Shown: one piece after another, positions 16,345-25,626 of the stretch
Position numbering within the stretch: the first letter of the stretch is position 1
How the letters are laid out: every line of letters starts with the position of its first letter
Source: MGNI01 sp964353875
Lineage (GTDB): Bacteria > Chloroflexota > Anaerolineae > Anaerolineales > E44-bin32
Length of the DNA stretch: 30,819 bases
NCBI GenBank assembly: GCA_964353875.1
Contig: CAYGXU010000035.1
Coordinates: forward strand, 1-30,819
Direction of reading: 5' to 3'
Program-made: the position numbers and the translations under genes
Notes under the pieces: model-generated
The model's input: the letters and a program-made list of their open reading frames with translations, nothing else
Databases searched by the model: none
What the model was told of the DNA's origin: nothing

Positions 16345-16758
16345 ATGATACTGGGTGGCATCGGAACAGCTTTGCTCGGCGTTCGTCCTTCCGCTGCTGA
16401 AGGAGAATCAACGGCGACAGAATGGTTCACCTTTATTTATTTGCCGGTGATCCCTTTGGCTCGCTATCGCCTGCATTTTCTGCCTCATAAGGGAAGTGGG
16501 TTCTCCTATAAGATTGTGGAACGCGAACCTCTCCGCGGACGTGAGGTATTGATAACCTACCTCAATGGCTGGATCTTGACGCCGATTGTCTTATTTTCCC
16601 CATCGGCGTTCGCCGTGCGCGAGGTCTGGACAGCGCTTGGGATGCCAGAGTCATGGTATATCCCATTCATGGTCTTCGCCATCCTTTGGCTCATTGTCGC
16701 CTTATGGATCCTACTTGACCATCATGAGGCCAAATACCGGCCGCCCAGATTAGGCTAG
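16345..16758 (+). CDS. Small two-helix membrane protein, uncharacterised
   Basis: A 137-residue protein starting at ATG 16345 with a good ribosome site (AAAGGAG, 16331-16337). Residues 1-50 carry GGIGTALLGVRPS and EWFTFIYLPVIPLARYRL. This resembles a block (GTKLLGRR...T.W...FLPIVPLRSYRV) that I recall from uncharacterised bacterial membrane proteins. Two C-terminal transmembrane helices lie at about 76-95 and 103-122, followed by a short basic tail. There is no catalytic motif. It appears to be a single-gene unit upstream of the guaB locus, and its function is unknown. Confidence 0.72.
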   Translation: MILGGIGTALLGVRPSAAEGESTATEWFTFIYLPVIPLARYRLHFLPHKGSGFSYKIVEREPLRGREVLITYLNGWILTPIVLFSPSAFAVREVWTALGMPESWYIPFMVFAILWLIVALWILLDHHEAKYRPPRLG

Positions 16759-16781
16759 CGATGCGGACGCTTACAGAATTG

Positions 16782-16810
16782 TTGCGCGGACACCCCTCCC
16801 AGGGTATGAT
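16782..16810 (+). promoter_or_regulatory. Possible guaB promoter
   Basis: TTGCGC (16782-16787), a 17-base spacer and TATGAT (16805-16810), about 88 bases before the guaB start codon. Both boxes are partial matches to the sigma70 consensus. Confidence 0.45.
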
Positions 16811-16897
16811 CACTCCGAAGCAGTAGAATCCCTATGATCGCCTCATTCGATGTTGCACATGACTCCCATGGACCCCACAAGTAAGGAGTGATTCCGA

Positions 16898-18347
16898 ATG
16901 AACATCCGTCCCGAGCCAGGTCTCACGTTCGATGATGTCCTCTTGGTCCCGCGCCACTCAAGGATCGCCAGCCGCAAAGATGTTAAAACCGAGGTACGCT
17001 TGTTCCCCGGGATGACGCTCTCCATCCCCATCCTCAGCGCCAACATGGATACGGTGACCGAGGCCGAGATGGCCATATCGTTGGCCCGCATGGGCGGGCT
17101 GGGGATCATCCATCGATTCATGAGCATCGAAAACCAGGCCGCACAAGTGGCGCGCGTCAAACGCGCCGAAGGCTACATGGTCGACAGACCCCTGACGATA
17201 GACCAGGGTGCGACCATTGCCGAGGCAAGAAAACGGATGGACGAGGCTGGCATTGGGGGGTTGGTGGTCGTGGACAAGGAGGAGCATGTCCTTGGCATTC
17301 TGACCAGGAGAGACCTTTTGCTCGCTCCCGATTCGCAAGATCTGGCCAGTTCCGTTATGACCCCACGCGAGAAGCTCGTCACCGTGACCAGTCAGATTGA
17401 CTTGAATGAGGCGCAGCGCATAGTCCACCACGAGAGGCTCGAGAAACTCCCCATCATCGATGAAGCGAACCGCTTTATTGGCCTCATCACCGCCCAGGAC
17501 ATCCTGAAAATCCAACGCTATCCGCAGGCCACCAAAGATGCTAAAGGCCGCCTGCGCGTGGGTGTGGCCATCGGCGCCAAGGAGTCCGATTTGGAGCGCA
17601 CCCAGGAATGCCTGAAATTCGGGGCAGACATCTTGGTGGTGGACATCGCCCATGGGCACTCAGAAAATTGTCTGAAGATGGTCACGCTCTTAAAGAGACA
17701 ATACCCCGAAGTCCCTCCCATCGCCGGCAATGTCGCCACGCCGGAAGGCGTGAGGGACCTGGCGGGGGCCGGAGCGGACGCCGTTAAAGTAGGGATCGGC
17801 GCCGGATCGATCTGCATCACGCGCATCGTGACCGGCTTCGGTCTGCCTCAACTGACGGCTGTGTTGGAGTGCGCCCAGGAAGCCAGGAAGGTCGGTGTGC
17901 CGATCATCTCGGATGGTGGGATACGCTCTTCGGGAGATTTTTGTGAAAGCCCTCGCTGCCACGGCAAGCGCGATCATGATCGGCAGCGTGTTGGCTGGAA
18001 CGGACGAGGCACCAGGCGCGCCGGTCATCCGTGACGGACAAAGATACAAAATCGTACGCGGAATGGCTTCGTATACTGCCAATATCGATCGTGATTACAT
18101 CGAGCGTGGCGCGGAATTGGATTTTGATGAGCGAAGCGGGATCGTCCCCGAAGGAATAGAGGCGGTGGTACCCTACCGCGGCGCTGCCAAGGATATCCTG
18201 GACCAACTCATCGGAGGCCTTCGCTCCGGCATGTCTTACGCCGGCGCAGAGACTATAGAATTGCTGTGGGAAAGGGCCGAATTCATTCGGCTGACGCAAT
18301 CGGGCATCCGTGAATCCGGGCCGCATAACGTCCAGCCTTTATTATGA
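16898..18347 (+). pseudogene. guaB: IMP dehydrogenase, disrupted by one extra T
   Basis: IMP dehydrogenase converts IMP to XMP with NAD+, the committed step to GMP. From ATG 16898 (ribosome site AAGGAGTG) the frame encodes the expected TIM barrel start (RPEGLTFDDVLLVP-like block), two CBS domains (about 90-200) and the active-site loop with catalytic Cys306 in AGSICITRIVTGFG. At the T-run 17938-17942 the frame shifts: GDF is followed by nonsense and a stop at 18034. Removing one T restores VKALAATASAIMIGSVLAG and a full 482-residue protein ending at 18347. The flap region (YIERGAELDFDERSGIVPEG) is intact in the second frame. This could be a real frameshift or an assembly error, since the rest looks under selection. 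The active-site loop deviates from the usual GPGSICTTR at two positions. Confidence 0.9.
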
Positions 18348-18540
18348 AGTGGGAATGGAATTTGTCTAAATCGTGGGCTGATCGATGAGACGAAGAATCC
18401 ATCTTCATGAGAAATGAGTCTGATTGCACGATGGGTAGGCATTGTAGTGGTATTGCGCCATAATCGAATGTAGGTGTAAGCTCAATATTCGTAATTCGCA
18501 TCCTATCATTTCAACACGCATTTATCTATCAGGGGTGATC

Positions 18541-19515
18541 ATGCGTAAGAAAGAGAGAACTAATCTTAGCAGGAAATTTGTAAGGATTGGGATATCTTTT
18601 CTCATTGTTATCATTGCAACACATGCTTACTGGACTGTAAATATAAGCCCCCGTGAGACCTCCACCAATTTTAAGCAATTTCCAACCATGCAATTGTTGC
18701 CATATCTCCCGCAAGAAACAGCCATCGCTCTCCAGGAAGAGCAACAAAGGGAAATGGATGAATTCATGGCTATTTTGCATGGAATAGAGGAGGAAAGTAA
18801 TAGATTTGGTTCGAATATTGCCATCATATTATTTGTGGCGATTAGTTTATTTATTTTGAATTTAATGGCAATGAGCGATGAACCGGCTCGGAAAATACCC
18901 AAAGTGGGCGATAAGCCAAAATCAGCAACAGGAGAAGTTATTAGTAAGCTTTTTATCCCTCAATTTAACGCGCCTGCGCTTTTTTTAATTAGCCTTACCT
19001 TCCTTTTGCTCGCCATAACAAACTCGGAAATGCGGGCTGGAGGCATCACATTAACTATTGGGAATCCCTTTATCTTGCTTTTTATTGGCGGGATGATTGC
19101 TTCTCTCCGTATTACCTTGGCTCAGGGACTAAAGACGAATGCTCAGAAAAGGTTTATGCTTTTCTTTGCGGTCTTTGTTAATATCTTCGTCGGCCTGGAG
19201 GCTGGTTTGCAGTTGATGCAAAACGCCAAAGGCGTTCTCTTGATATTTCCTATCTGGAACATTGCGAGCGCGTTCTACTTGCTTGGCCTTTATAGGTCTG
19301 GCAAGATCACCATTGACAGTATCCAAAGTGAAGAACTATCCGAGTCCCAAATCTTCTTAGGTGGCCTGGTTGTATTCGCTCTTATCTTATTTTGTGAAAG
19401 TTTCTTTAATTGGCATTGGACCACCATATTTTCCATTTGTGTCATTTATGCAATGAATATCCAATATGCCATTCAGCTAATTCTTATATTAGGGCGTGGT
19501 GACAAATCCCAGTAA
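18541..19515 (+). CDS. Multi-pass membrane protein, unrecognised
   Basis: A 324-residue hydrophobic protein with about eight predicted transmembrane helices. The first (about 12-30) is followed by an external loop with a charged stretch (EEQQREMDEFM), then helices from about 92 onward to the C-terminus. ATG 18541 is chosen because AGGGGTG lies 6 bases upstream; a GTG two codons earlier overlaps that site. The codon and base composition are visibly richer in A and T than the neighbours, which suggests horizontal acquisition. No conserved catalytic motif or transporter signature is recognised. It lies directly before a recombinase fragment, consistent with a former mobile region. Confidence 0.7.
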   Translation: MRKKERTNLSRKFVRIGISFLIVIIATHAYWTVNISPRETSTNFKQFPTMQLLPYLPQETAIALQEEQQREMDEFMAILHGIEEESNRFGSNIAIILFVAISLFILNLMAMSDEPARKIPKVGDKPKSATGEVISKLFIPQFNAPALFLISLTFLLLAITNSEMRAGGITLTIGNPFILLFIGGMIASLRITLAQGLKTNAQKRFMLFFAVFVNIFVGLEAGLQLMQNAKGVLLIFPIWNIASAFYLLGLYRSGKITIDSIQSEELSESQIFLGGLVVFALILFCESFFNWHWTTIFSICVIYAMNIQYAIQLILILGRGDKSQ

Positions 19516-19540
19516 TAAATAGCCAAAATGCGTGTTGGGA

Positions 19541-19778
19541 CTACCACTGCTCTCTCAAAACCTCATGAGGCTGTCGTGGAGGAAGACGCAGCGCATGTAT
19601 ATCCATAGTTGGATTTTCATGTGATAGACTTTGCTGGAACGCCCAATTGAAGAATCGCGATAGAGCAACCAGATGTTGGTTAATTGTGGTTGGAGCCACT
19701 TTCTCAACAGTCTGCTGATACGCCTTCCAATCCCGCGCATCTCTCGCTATTACTCGCTCCAGCAGATGAAGTGGTCTA
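19541..19778 (-). pseudogene. Fragment of a tyrosine recombinase (phage-type integrase), core-binding domain
   Basis: On the minus strand about 75 codons read like the N-terminal SAM-like core-binding domain of XerC/D-type recombinases: ARDWKAYQQTVEKVAPTTIN, QHLVALSRFFNWAFQQSL and NPTMDIHALRLPP. The residues before it are cut at the junction with the nhaA remnant near 19770-19778. A stop at 19541 ends it before any of the catalytic domain (no RHRY residues). It is a non-functional remnant of a mobile element. Confidence 0.75.
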
Positions 19779-20393
19779 GTGCGCACTAAGGAAGCCTTCC
19801 AGGCGCAGTGCGTCTCCGTTCTAAGCGATTTCAATCCATCGAATACAGATATCGAGGCCAGCGTCATCAGCAGCCGACAACAAGCGGCGGCTGAAACCCT
19901 TGAAACGATCTCCGAACGAATCCAAAATCCTGCCCAGCGCTTAGAACGCACTTTGAGCCCCTGGGCAGCATACTTAGTTTTGCCCATCTTCGCCCTGGCA
20001 AATGCGGGCATCATTCTAGGCGGTAACCTGGCTGAGGTGCTCACGACCCCCACATCCTTGGGCATTGGACTTGGGCTGCTGATCGGCAAGCCATTGGGGA
20101 TCAGCCTATTCTCCTGGTTGGCGGTGAAGCTGCGCTTTGCGGAACTGCCATCGAGGGTCAATTGGAGACAACTCATCAGCGCCACACCTCTGGCGGGGAT
20201 AGGTTTCACCATGTCGATCTTCATCGCCAGCGCGGCGTTTGATGATGCTGCAATCCTCTCAAACGCTAAACTCAGCATTATCATTGGATCGCTGCTATCG
20301 GCGATCATCGGGTTAGGACTGCTTTACCTGACGAGCGCTCGGCGCGATCGCCTAACAGAATATCTCGTTCAGGAAGAAAGCAACGCACCCTAA
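19779..20393 (+). pseudogene. nhaA: C-terminal half of Na+/H+ antiporter NhaA
   Basis: About 204 codons match the C-terminal half of NhaA: a helix-rich linker ending in LERTLSPWAAYLVLPIFALA, then NAGI, GLLIGKPLGISLFSWLAVKL, ISATPLAGIGFTMSIFIASAAF and a final helix. NhaA is normally about 390 residues with 12 helices. The first six, including the paired ion-binding aspartates, are absent. The frame meets TGA at 19767-19769 immediately upstream, and the sequence before that belongs to a recombinase fragment on the other strand. The GTG at 19779 is therefore not a credible native start. It is most likely a truncated remnant that cannot transport. Confidence 0.85.
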
Positions 20394-20445
20394 TAAGATC
20401 CTTGGATTCTATTCACGCGGTCCTCTATCGGTTGAAGGAACTCGG

Positions 20446-20620
20446 CAATTGGCATGGCTTATCACGCCCTTGAAGGTGGCTCAACAACCAATTCGGCTCG
20501 ATACGCCGATGATGGCTGGAGGTCTTTTTTGATCGACACTTTCGGTTTAGACGGTCGTACTGGTCGGTCATAATGGGCTCTTGTGCTGGGCTAATCGCCG
20601 CGCTTGCCGAAAGCCGAGCT
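20446..20620 (+). pseudogene. Decayed relic of a second CaCA-type exchanger
   Basis: The frame at 20458 reads LITPLKVAQQPIRLDTPMM, closely matching the exchanger at 14573 (IIAPLRVAQQLVRLDVPVM). It then hits TGA, and in a neighbouring frame continues GLDGRTGR, matching the DGHIGR block that follows in the intact protein. Stops and a frameshift show decay. Only about 50 codons remain, between the nhaA remnant and the Ca2+-ATPase. Confidence 0.7.
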
Positions 20621-20679
20621 CAATACTTTCAAGTCAATCAGAGGACATTTATAAGCATACTTTCTAGAAGGGGATGAAA

Positions 20680-23451
20680 ATGCAGCTTGATACTCCAGAA
20701 AAAAGAAACCCATGGCATACCATGGATGGGTCTGTTGTCCTCAGCACGCTGGATGTGAATTTGGATCAGGGCCTGGGGCAGGAAGAGGTAAGAAGGCGGC
20801 TGTCTGAATTTGGCCCAAACGAATTGGTTGAACGGGGCTTGAAGAGCCCCTGGCGCATCCTGCTGGAGCAATTCAGTGATGCAATGGTAATCGTATTGCT
20901 GATCGCGGCGATTATCTCCTTTTTCGTCAAGGATCCAAAAGACGCCATCATCATCCTGGCCATCGTCCTTCTCAATAGCATATTGGGCTTCACCCAGGAA
21001 TACCGGGCTGAACGCGCGATGGCAGCCTTGAAGCGCATCGCCGCCCCCATGGTCAAGGTGTTACGTGGGGGACAGTATTCGCAAATTGAAGCTCATGAAC
21101 TTGTCCCCGGCGATATCTTCCTGCTCGAGGCTGGCGACTCCATCCCCGCCGATAGCCGCCTATTGGAGGCGGCCAACCTGCGCGTACAGGAAGCCTCGCT
21201 AACAGGCGAATCGCTCCCCGTGGAGAAAATGACCAACACAATCCCTGCCGATTCCATCCCCTTGGGCGACAGACATAACATGGTTTTCTTGGGTACCTCG
21301 GTCACCTATGGGCGAGGGACCGCAGTGGTGGTCGAGACAGGGATGCGCACCGAATTGGGACGAATCGCCGAACTGATCCAAAGTGTCGAGAGCGAACCAA
21401 CACCCTTGCAAAAACGTATGTCTCGCTTGGGTCGGTCGTTGGCTTTTGCTGCGCTTGGCATCGTGGCCATTGTTTTCATCTTAGGTCTTCTTCGAGGGGA
21501 AGGCTTGGCGGACATGTTCTTCACTGCCGTGGCAATGGCCGTGGCGGCGGTGCCCGAAGGCCTTCCTGCGGTGGTAACCATCTCCCTGGCATTGGGCGCC
21601 CAGCGTATGTTACGACGACAAGCACTGATCCGCAAGCTCCCTGCTGTGGAGACTCTAGGGTCTGTGACAGTGATTTGTTCAGACAAGACAGGTACACTGA
21701 CCGAGAATCGCATGAGGGTCAGAATCCTCGATGTGGCCGAACGTACTGATGATCTCGATGAGACTCTACGTCATGGCATGCCCATCATCAAAGCAACCGA
21801 GCCTTGCGAGCAACCAACGTGGCAAGCATTATCGATGTTGCTCATCAGTGGCGCCCTGTGCAACGACGCCCAGATTCAAAGTGACTATGAGGTTGAAGGC
21901 GATTTCACGACCGTGGGCGATCCGACCGAAGGCGCCCTTCTGGTCGCCGCAGCCCGCCATGGCCTCTGGAAAGCCGATTTGGAGCGTATCTTGCCGCGCG
22001 TGGCCGAGGTGCCATTTTCTTCAGAACGAAAGCGTATGACCACCGTCCATCGCGTCGCAGAGCATGACCCCAACAATGAGACCACGCGTGATTTATGCCT
22101 CGTAGTCCGCGATAAAAATGCCCCCTTTATTGCCTTCACTAAAGGAGCTGTCGATGGCTTGGTATCCATCAGCAATCGCGTGTGGGTGCTGGACGCCCAC
22201 CAACCTTTGGATCAGGAGTGGCGGGATCGAATCCTGATGGCTAATGATCGCTTGGCGCAGGATGGCTTGCGAGTATTGGGACTTGCTTGTCGGTCAGTTG
22301 AAACCCTGCCGGGTGAAAAAGCTGGGGAGGATCTGGAGCAAGACCTGGTTTTTATTGGCATGATCGGTATGATCGATCCACCGCGACCCGAAGTAAAAAC
22401 TGCTGTCGCCACTTGCAAGACCGCCGGAATCCGTCCTATCATGATTACCGGCGACCACCCACTGACAGCCCAGCGTATTGCACAGGATCTGGGGATTTCT
22501 ACTAACGGACGAATCCTTACGGGGAGCGACCTTTCAAACATGAAGCCCGAAGAACTGGAAGCCCTTGTCGATGGAGTATCTGTTTATGCCCGTGTCTCTC
22601 CGGAACATAAGCTCAATATTATTCAGGCTCTGCAAAATCGTGGCCATATTGTCGCTATGACTGGCGATGGGGTCAACGACGCTCCTGCCCTGCGCAAGGG
22701 CGACATTGGTGTGGCTATGGGCATCACCGGTACCGATGTCGCCAAAGAAGCTGCCAATATGGTCATCCTGGATGACAACTTCGCAACGATTGTTCATGCC
22801 ATTGAAGAGGGCCGTACCATCTATGATAATGTGCGGAAATTCGTAAAGTTCATCTTGATAAGCAACGTGGGTGAGATCATTGTTATGCTATTGGCACCCC
22901 TGGTGGGGATGCCTCTCCCGCTCACCGCCCTCCAAATCCTTTGGATCAACCTCGTGACGGATGGTTTGCCAGGCTTGGCACTTGGACTGGAGCCAGCCGA
23001 GCGGGACACGATGAGGCGTCCACCTTTCCCGCCTAACGAGAGCATCTTCGCTCGTGGAATGGGGTCACAGACAATCCTCTTTGGTTTTCTTGTGGGGTTG
23101 GTGTCTCTTGGTGTAGGATACTGGGGCTGGGTAACAGGGAATCCCCATTGGCAAACGATGGTATTCACCACCCTCACCTTGGCGCAGATGGGCAATGCCC
23201 TCGCCATCCGCTCGTCGCGTGACTCGCTCTTCACCATTGGTATTTTATCCAACAAGCCTTTGCTTGGAGCTGTTCTACTCACCCTTATGCTACAACTTCT
23301 TCTGATTTACTTGCCGCCCTTACAGAACTTATTCTCAGTAAATGCTCTACCGCCAATTGAAATGGGCATCAGCATTGCTTCCAGTACACTAATCTTCTTC
23401 GCCATTGAAATCAACAAGCTCTTCATCCGGCGAAGGGAATTGCACTCATGA
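20680..23451 (+). CDS. Cation-translocating P-type ATPase, Ca2+-type (P2)
   Basis: A 923-residue P-type ATPase that pumps Ca2+ (probably) out of the cytoplasm using ATP. The order is classical: N-terminal cation-ATPase domain, TGES (175-178) in the actuator domain, helix-4 PEGLP (292-296), phosphorylation site DKTGTLT with Asp335, nucleotide-binding domain, hinge TGDGVNDAP (from 661), and a C-terminal helix bundle with the helix-6 motif NLVTDGLPGLALGLEP. The PEGLP and NLVTDG motifs are those of SERCA/PMR1-like Ca2+ pumps rather than heavy-metal pumps, which have CPC. ATG 20680 is preferred over ATG 20674 because the ribosome site AGAAGGGG ends at 20673. It ends 6 bases inside the convergent hyuB gene. 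Mn2+ transport is possible. Confidence 0.93.
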   Translation: MQLDTPEKRNPWHTMDGSVVLSTLDVNLDQGLGQEEVRRRLSEFGPNELVERGLKSPWRILLEQFSDAMVIVLLIAAIISFFVKDPKDAIIILAIVLLNSILGFTQEYRAERAMAALKRIAAPMVKVLRGGQYSQIEAHELVPGDIFLLEAGDSIPADSRLLEAANLRVQEASLTGESLPVEKMTNTIPADSIPLGDRHNMVFLGTSVTYGRGTAVVVETGMRTELGRIAELIQSVESEPTPLQKRMSRLGRSLAFAALGIVAIVFILGLLRGEGLADMFFTAVAMAVAAVPEGLPAVVTISLALGAQRMLRRQALIRKLPAVETLGSVTVICSDKTGTLTENRMRVRILDVAERTDDLDETLRHGMPIIKATEPCEQPTWQALSMLLISGALCNDAQIQSDYEVEGDFTTVGDPTEGALLVAAARHGLWKADLERILPRVAEVPFSSERKRMTTVHRVAEHDPNNETTRDLCLVVRDKNAPFIAFTKGAVDGLVSISNRVWVLDAHQPLDQEWRDRILMANDRLAQDGLRVLGLACRSVETLPGEKAGEDLEQDLVFIGMIGMIDPPRPEVKTAVATCKTAGIRPIMITGDHPLTAQRIAQDLGISTNGRILTGSDLSNMKPEELEALVDGVSVYARVSPEHKLNIIQALQNRGHIVAMTGDGVNDAPALRKGDIGVAMGITGTDVAKEAANMVILDDNFATIVHAIEEGRTIYDNVRKFVKFILISNVGEIIVMLLAPLVGMPLPLTALQILWINLVTDGLPGLALGLEPAERDTMRRPPFPPNESIFARGMGSQTILFGFLVGLVSLGVGYWGWVTGNPHWQTMVFTTLTLAQMGNALAIRSSRDSLFTIGILSNKPLLGAVLLTLMLQLLLIYLPPLQNLFSVNALPPIEMGISIASSTLIFFAIEINKLFIRRRELHS

Positions 23452-25023
23452 AACTGCTCTTCCAACTCCCCCACCCCCCGGAGTATGGATGCTGATCACA
23501 TCCCCCGCCTGAGTTTCCAACATCACCTTGCTGGGTAGCTCCTGCTCCTTCTCAGCCCGAATGAGCGCGTTGCGCCCCGGACTCCCTGACCCGCCGCCAT
23601 GCAACCCATAAGGACCGAATTTGCGCCTGTCGGAGAGGAGGGTGACATTGGCTGCATGCAACAGCTCCAGTTCCCTGCAAATCCCATCACCACCCCGGTA
23701 ACAGCCCTCACCGCCCGACCCCTGGCGAATTTCATAACGCCTTATGCGAAAGGGATAAGCGAATTCGAGCGCCTCGATCGGTGTATTGAGCGTGTTGGTC
23801 ATATGGCTGTGAATAGCATCGGCGCCATCCTTGCCCGGCCCGGCTCCCATCCCCCCGCCGATGGTCTCATAATAGGTATAATAGCGCCCTCGTTCCGGAT
23901 CCCAACCACCGATGGAGAGGTTGTTCATCGTTCCCTGGCTGGCCGCCGGGATTCGATCGGGCACCGCCTGAGCCAGCGCGCCCAAGAGCACATCCACGAT
24001 GCGCTGCGAGGTCTCCACATTCCCCCCCGCCACGGCAGCCGGTGTACGGGCGTTCACCATCGTTCCTTCCGGCGCGATGACATGGATGGGCGCCAGGCAT
24101 CCGCTGTTGGAGGGGATGTCCAGTCCGATGAGGCTGCGAAACACGTAGTACACCGCCGAGAGGGTGATGGCATAGACGGCATTAATGCTCCCCCTTCGCT
24201 GTGAAGCGCTGCCGGTGAAATCCACCGTCGCCTCATCACCTCGAATGGTGATGGTCACCGCGATCAAAGCCGGCTCAGGATCGATGCCATCATCGTCCAT
24301 CCAATCTTGAAAAGAATAAACTCCATCCGGAAGCTCAGCGATCAGATGGCGTGTCATCCGCTCCGCGTAGTGAAGCAACCCTTGCATATAGTGCGCCACT
24401 TCCTCCCGTCCATAGCGCCCAACCAAGGCTTTCATCCGCTCTACCCCGCGATGATTGGCCGCCATTTGTGCTCTCAGATCCCCCTCTCGTTCCTGCGGTG
24501 TACGCACATTGGCCAGCAGTAGCTCCATCAAGGCAGGGATCATCCTGCCGCTCTCCACCAGTTTCAGCGGTGGGATGATCACCCCTTCCTGCCAGATCTC
24601 CCGCGAAAGCGGCATCGAACCGGGAGCCATCCCGCCCACATCGGAATGATGGGCGCGGTTAGCCACAAAGCCGAAGAGCTTCTCCTCCCCTCCCTCATCC
24701 ACGAAGACCGGGGCGATGAGGGTAATGTCCGGCAAATGCGTCCCGCCGCGGTAGGGATCGTTGAGGATGACCATATCCCCCGGCGAAAAAGCAAAACGGC
24801 GGATGCCCTCCTGCACCGAGAGCGGCATCGATCCCAGATGCACCGGGATGTGAGCCGCTTGGGCGATCATGCTCCCGTGCTGGTCGAATAAGGCACAGGA
24901 GAAATCGCGACGCTCTTTGATGTTGGGGGAATAACCCGTGCGGCAGAGTACCACGCCCATCTCCTCCGCCACAGAGGCGAAGAGATGTTTGAAGACTTCG
25001 AGGCGAATGGGGTCAAAGGACAT
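23446..25023 (-). CDS. hyuB: Hydantoinase B/oxoprolinase family subunit
   Basis: A 525-residue HyuB-type protein, the beta subunit of ATP-dependent hydantoinase/5-oxoprolinase/acetone-carboxylase-like enzymes. Family blocks include FSCALFDQHGSMIAQAAHIP, VHLGSMP, GDMVILNDPYRGGTHLPDIT, FVANRAHHSDVGGMAPGSMP, GNVETSQRIVD, YYETIGGGMGAGPGKDGADA and the glycine-rich C-terminus HTPGGGGVG. Length and ends are normal. It works with HyuA, encoded upstream on the same strand (25727-27132), to open cyclic amides such as hydantoins or 5-oxoproline. The exact substrate cannot be told. A broken four-helix-bundle gene and the assembly gap lie between the two subunit genes. It overlaps the ATPase 3' end by 6 bases. 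Confidence 0.92.
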   Translation of the reverse strand: MSFDPIRLEVFKHLFASVAEEMGVVLCRTGYSPNIKERRDFSCALFDQHGSMIAQAAHIPVHLGSMPLSVQEGIRRFAFSPGDMVILNDPYRGGTHLPDITLIAPVFVDEGGEEKLFGFVANRAHHSDVGGMAPGSMPLSREIWQEGVIIPPLKLVESGRMIPALMELLLANVRTPQEREGDLRAQMAANHRGVERMKALVGRYGREEVAHYMQGLLHYAERMTRHLIAELPDGVYSFQDWMDDDGIDPEPALIAVTITIRGDEATVDFTGSASQRRGSINAVYAITLSAVYYVFRSLIGLDIPSNSGCLAPIHVIAPEGTMVNARTPAAVAGGNVETSQRIVDVLLGALAQAVPDRIPAASQGTMNNLSIGGWDPERGRYYTYYETIGGGMGAGPGKDGADAIHSHMTNTLNTPIEALEFAYPFRIRRYEIRQGSGGEGCYRGGDGICRELELLHAANVTLLSDRRKFGPYGLHGGGSGSPGRNALIRAEKEQELPSKVMLETQAGDVISIHTPGGGGVGRAVS

Positions 25024-25122
25024 GATTCAAATCTCCGAGAGGAAAAATCCGAATACAAAACCTAAAACGTAAAGAGTAAAACGTAATAAACATTCAACTA
25101 CACCTTCAGGAAGCGATCCTTT

Positions 25123-25578
25123 CTATAGTTCATCAAATTCGTAATCCGCTTTCCCCTCCTTGATCGCCCAACCACGTTGATTTGGCACCATTGTAAGCAA
25201 TAAGCGAATGATCTGTGTAAGCAGCTCGAGCCGATGATCAAGGACATCCTTCCCCAATACATAGCGTGCCTTGTAATACCAATCTCGGGCCTCGCGCGAC
25301 GAACCTAATGCGTACCCATAAAAACGGGCTCGATCCCTGCCTGTGCTGCGTGAATATCCTTCTGCCAGATTGGCGCTGATCGAACCTAAAGTTCAATAAA
25401 GCTGATCCGATAGACCAATCGCCCGATGATCACCTTGCAGCCATGTAACATCCTGCCAGCCTAAATCTGTAGCAAAGAGCGCTAATCGGTAAGCCTTCAT
25501 TTTCCACAAAGAATCATTCGTGATTTCTTTCGGAACCTTGCCGATCCACTCTTCATAACAAATATTCTCAGCTTCCAT
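25123..25578 (-). pseudogene. Four-helix-bundle (23S rRNA intervening-sequence type) protein with in-frame stop
   Basis: A minus-strand frame of 151 residues from ATG 25578 (ribosome site GGGGAGGG) to TAG 25123, interrupted by one TGA at codon 62 (25393-25395). It matches the four-helix-bundle / 23S rRNA IVS protein family: SLWKMKAYRLALFATDLGW, then GSISANLAEGYSRSTGRDRA, RFYGYALGSSREARDWYY and LLTQIIRLLLTM. Homologues usually read LYR at the point where TGA stands, so a single CGA-to-TGA change explains it. These small helical proteins are encoded in rRNA insertions or stand alone, and no biochemical function is established. It lies between hyuB and the scaffold gap, so the hyu operon has been interrupted here or two contigs have been joined. 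Confidence 0.85.
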
Positions 25579-25626
25579 GGGATTCCCTCCCCATCCCTCA
25601 TAACCCAATTGCCTTGCGGAATTCTC

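Noticed and set aside
19541..20308. A 255-codon open minus-strand frame
   Set aside because: Only the last ~75 codons resemble a protein (recombinase fragment); the rest is antisense to the nhaA remnant.
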